Positions 5,785 to 5,979 of a stretch of 5,979 nt of DNA are shown piece by piece. Source of the DNA: Candidatus Wolframiiraptor sp. EX4484-121 (GTDB lineage Archaea > Thermoproteota > Nitrososphaeria_A > Caldarchaeales > Wolframiiraptoraceae); assembly GCA_002255105.1 (NCBI GenBank), contig NJEK01000049.1, positions 1-5,979 on the forward strand. Direction: 5' to 3'. The notes under the pieces were generated by a model. The model worked only from the letters and a program-made list of their open reading frames with translations. It was not told where the DNA came from and ran no database searches. The first letter of the stretch is position 1, and each line of letters starts with the position of its first letter. The translations under genes and the position numbers were made by a program.

Positions 5785-5887
5785 ATCGGCCTTCGAGAAG
5801 AGGGTTAGCCGCCATTACAAGCTATTGAAGAAGGTTTATGGGGAGTTCGCTGAGGCCGTCGAGGAGCTGAGGGAGAGGACTAAGTAA
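5750..5887 (+). pseudogene. Out-of-frame 3' tail of the ribophorin-I-like gene (apparent frameshift)
   Basis: The frame one base to the right of the main gene is open from 5750 to TAA 5885-5887. From 5786 it encodes a 33-residue helical peptide rich in Lys, Glu and Arg (SAFEKRVSRHYKLLKKVYGE and onward through EELRERTK) that reads as the natural continuation of the cytoplasmic helices. It has no usable start: the only candidate, TTG 5825, leaves about 20 residues. Removing one base somewhere in 5749-5784, for example from the G4 run at 5750-5753, would give an intact 511-residue protein. A sequencing or assembly error, a true inactivating or tail-trimming mutation, and a programmed +1 shift are all possible; the first is commonest in draft genomes. 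Confidence 0.7.
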
Positions 5888-5979
5888 ATACCTCCTCTAT
5901 GACTCTCTTCTTTGGATCCTCCATAATCTCCCACAAGCTCTCGGCCTTGGCCTTACACTCCTCCCTCATGGCATCCCTC
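5880..5979 (-). CDS. C-terminal fragment of an unrecognised minus-strand gene
   Basis: On the minus strand the window edge enters an open frame encoding 32 complete codons and a stop (CTA on the plus strand at 5880-5882). The residues are highly charged and helical, for example AMREECKAKAESLWEIMEDP followed by a short Lys/Arg/Glu-rich end. I do not recognise the family from so short a piece. Its stop overlaps the end of the ribophorin-like tail (TAA 5885-5887) by 8 nt, a convergent arrangement common in compact archaeal genomes. The two ends meeting so neatly supports both being real coding sequence. Confidence 0.5.
   Translation of the reverse strand, partial: RDAMREECKAKAESLWEIMEDPKKRVIEEVFT

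Overview
The window looks like a piece of a thermophilic archaeal chromosome, most likely from the Thermoproteota/TACK side of the Archaea. The phylum is inference and no marker gene here settles it. Supporting signs are heavy AGG/AGA arginine and ATA isoleucine use, a mix of ATG, GTG and TTG starts, TATA-like boxes 25-35 nt upstream of genes that lack a Shine-Dalgarno site (leaderless style), an archaeal-type TatA, and a class 1B AdoMet decarboxylase next to an aminopropyltransferase. No mobile element, CRISPR array, tRNA or rRNA was seen.

Layout. (1) Bases 1-374 hold the 3' end of an enolase-superfamily dipeptide epimerase. (2) A short A6T6 element follows, probably the promoter of the next gene and possibly the terminator of the previous one. 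The next gene is a sugar-1-phosphate nucleotidyltransferase best started at GTG 441 and ending at 1196. (3) A small putative membrane protein lies on the minus strand (1174-1407), overlapping the nucleotidyltransferase tail convergently. (4) Bases 1408-1601 are a divergent promoter region. (5) A compact plus-strand operon follows: speD (AdoMet decarboxylase, 1602-1982), an aminopropyltransferase of ACL5/thermospermine-synthase type (1975-2949, 8-nt overlap) and tatA (2959-3291, 9-nt gap). (6) A GH130-family glycoside phosphorylase/hydrolase (3329-4300) has its own promoter. (7) A secreted, C-terminally membrane-anchored protein starts at GTG 4351. Its architecture and several short motifs resemble ribophorin I (OST1), a non-catalytic subunit of the eukaryotic oligosaccharyltransferase. 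Its frame is broken near 5750-5784, and a clear coding tail continues one frame over to 5887. (8) The 3' end of an unrecognised minus-strand gene closes the window, overlapping that tail by 8 nt.

Functional reading. SpeD makes decarboxylated AdoMet, which the neighbouring aminopropyltransferase uses to build polyamines, plausibly thermospermine-like ones suited to hot environments. TatA, a pore component for export of folded proteins, rides in the same transcript. The nucleotidyltransferase, the GH130 enzyme and the ribophorin-like protein share a loose sugar/glycoprotein theme, but that is circumstantial. The candidate ribophorin I homologue is the most interesting item and can be tested with a profile search.
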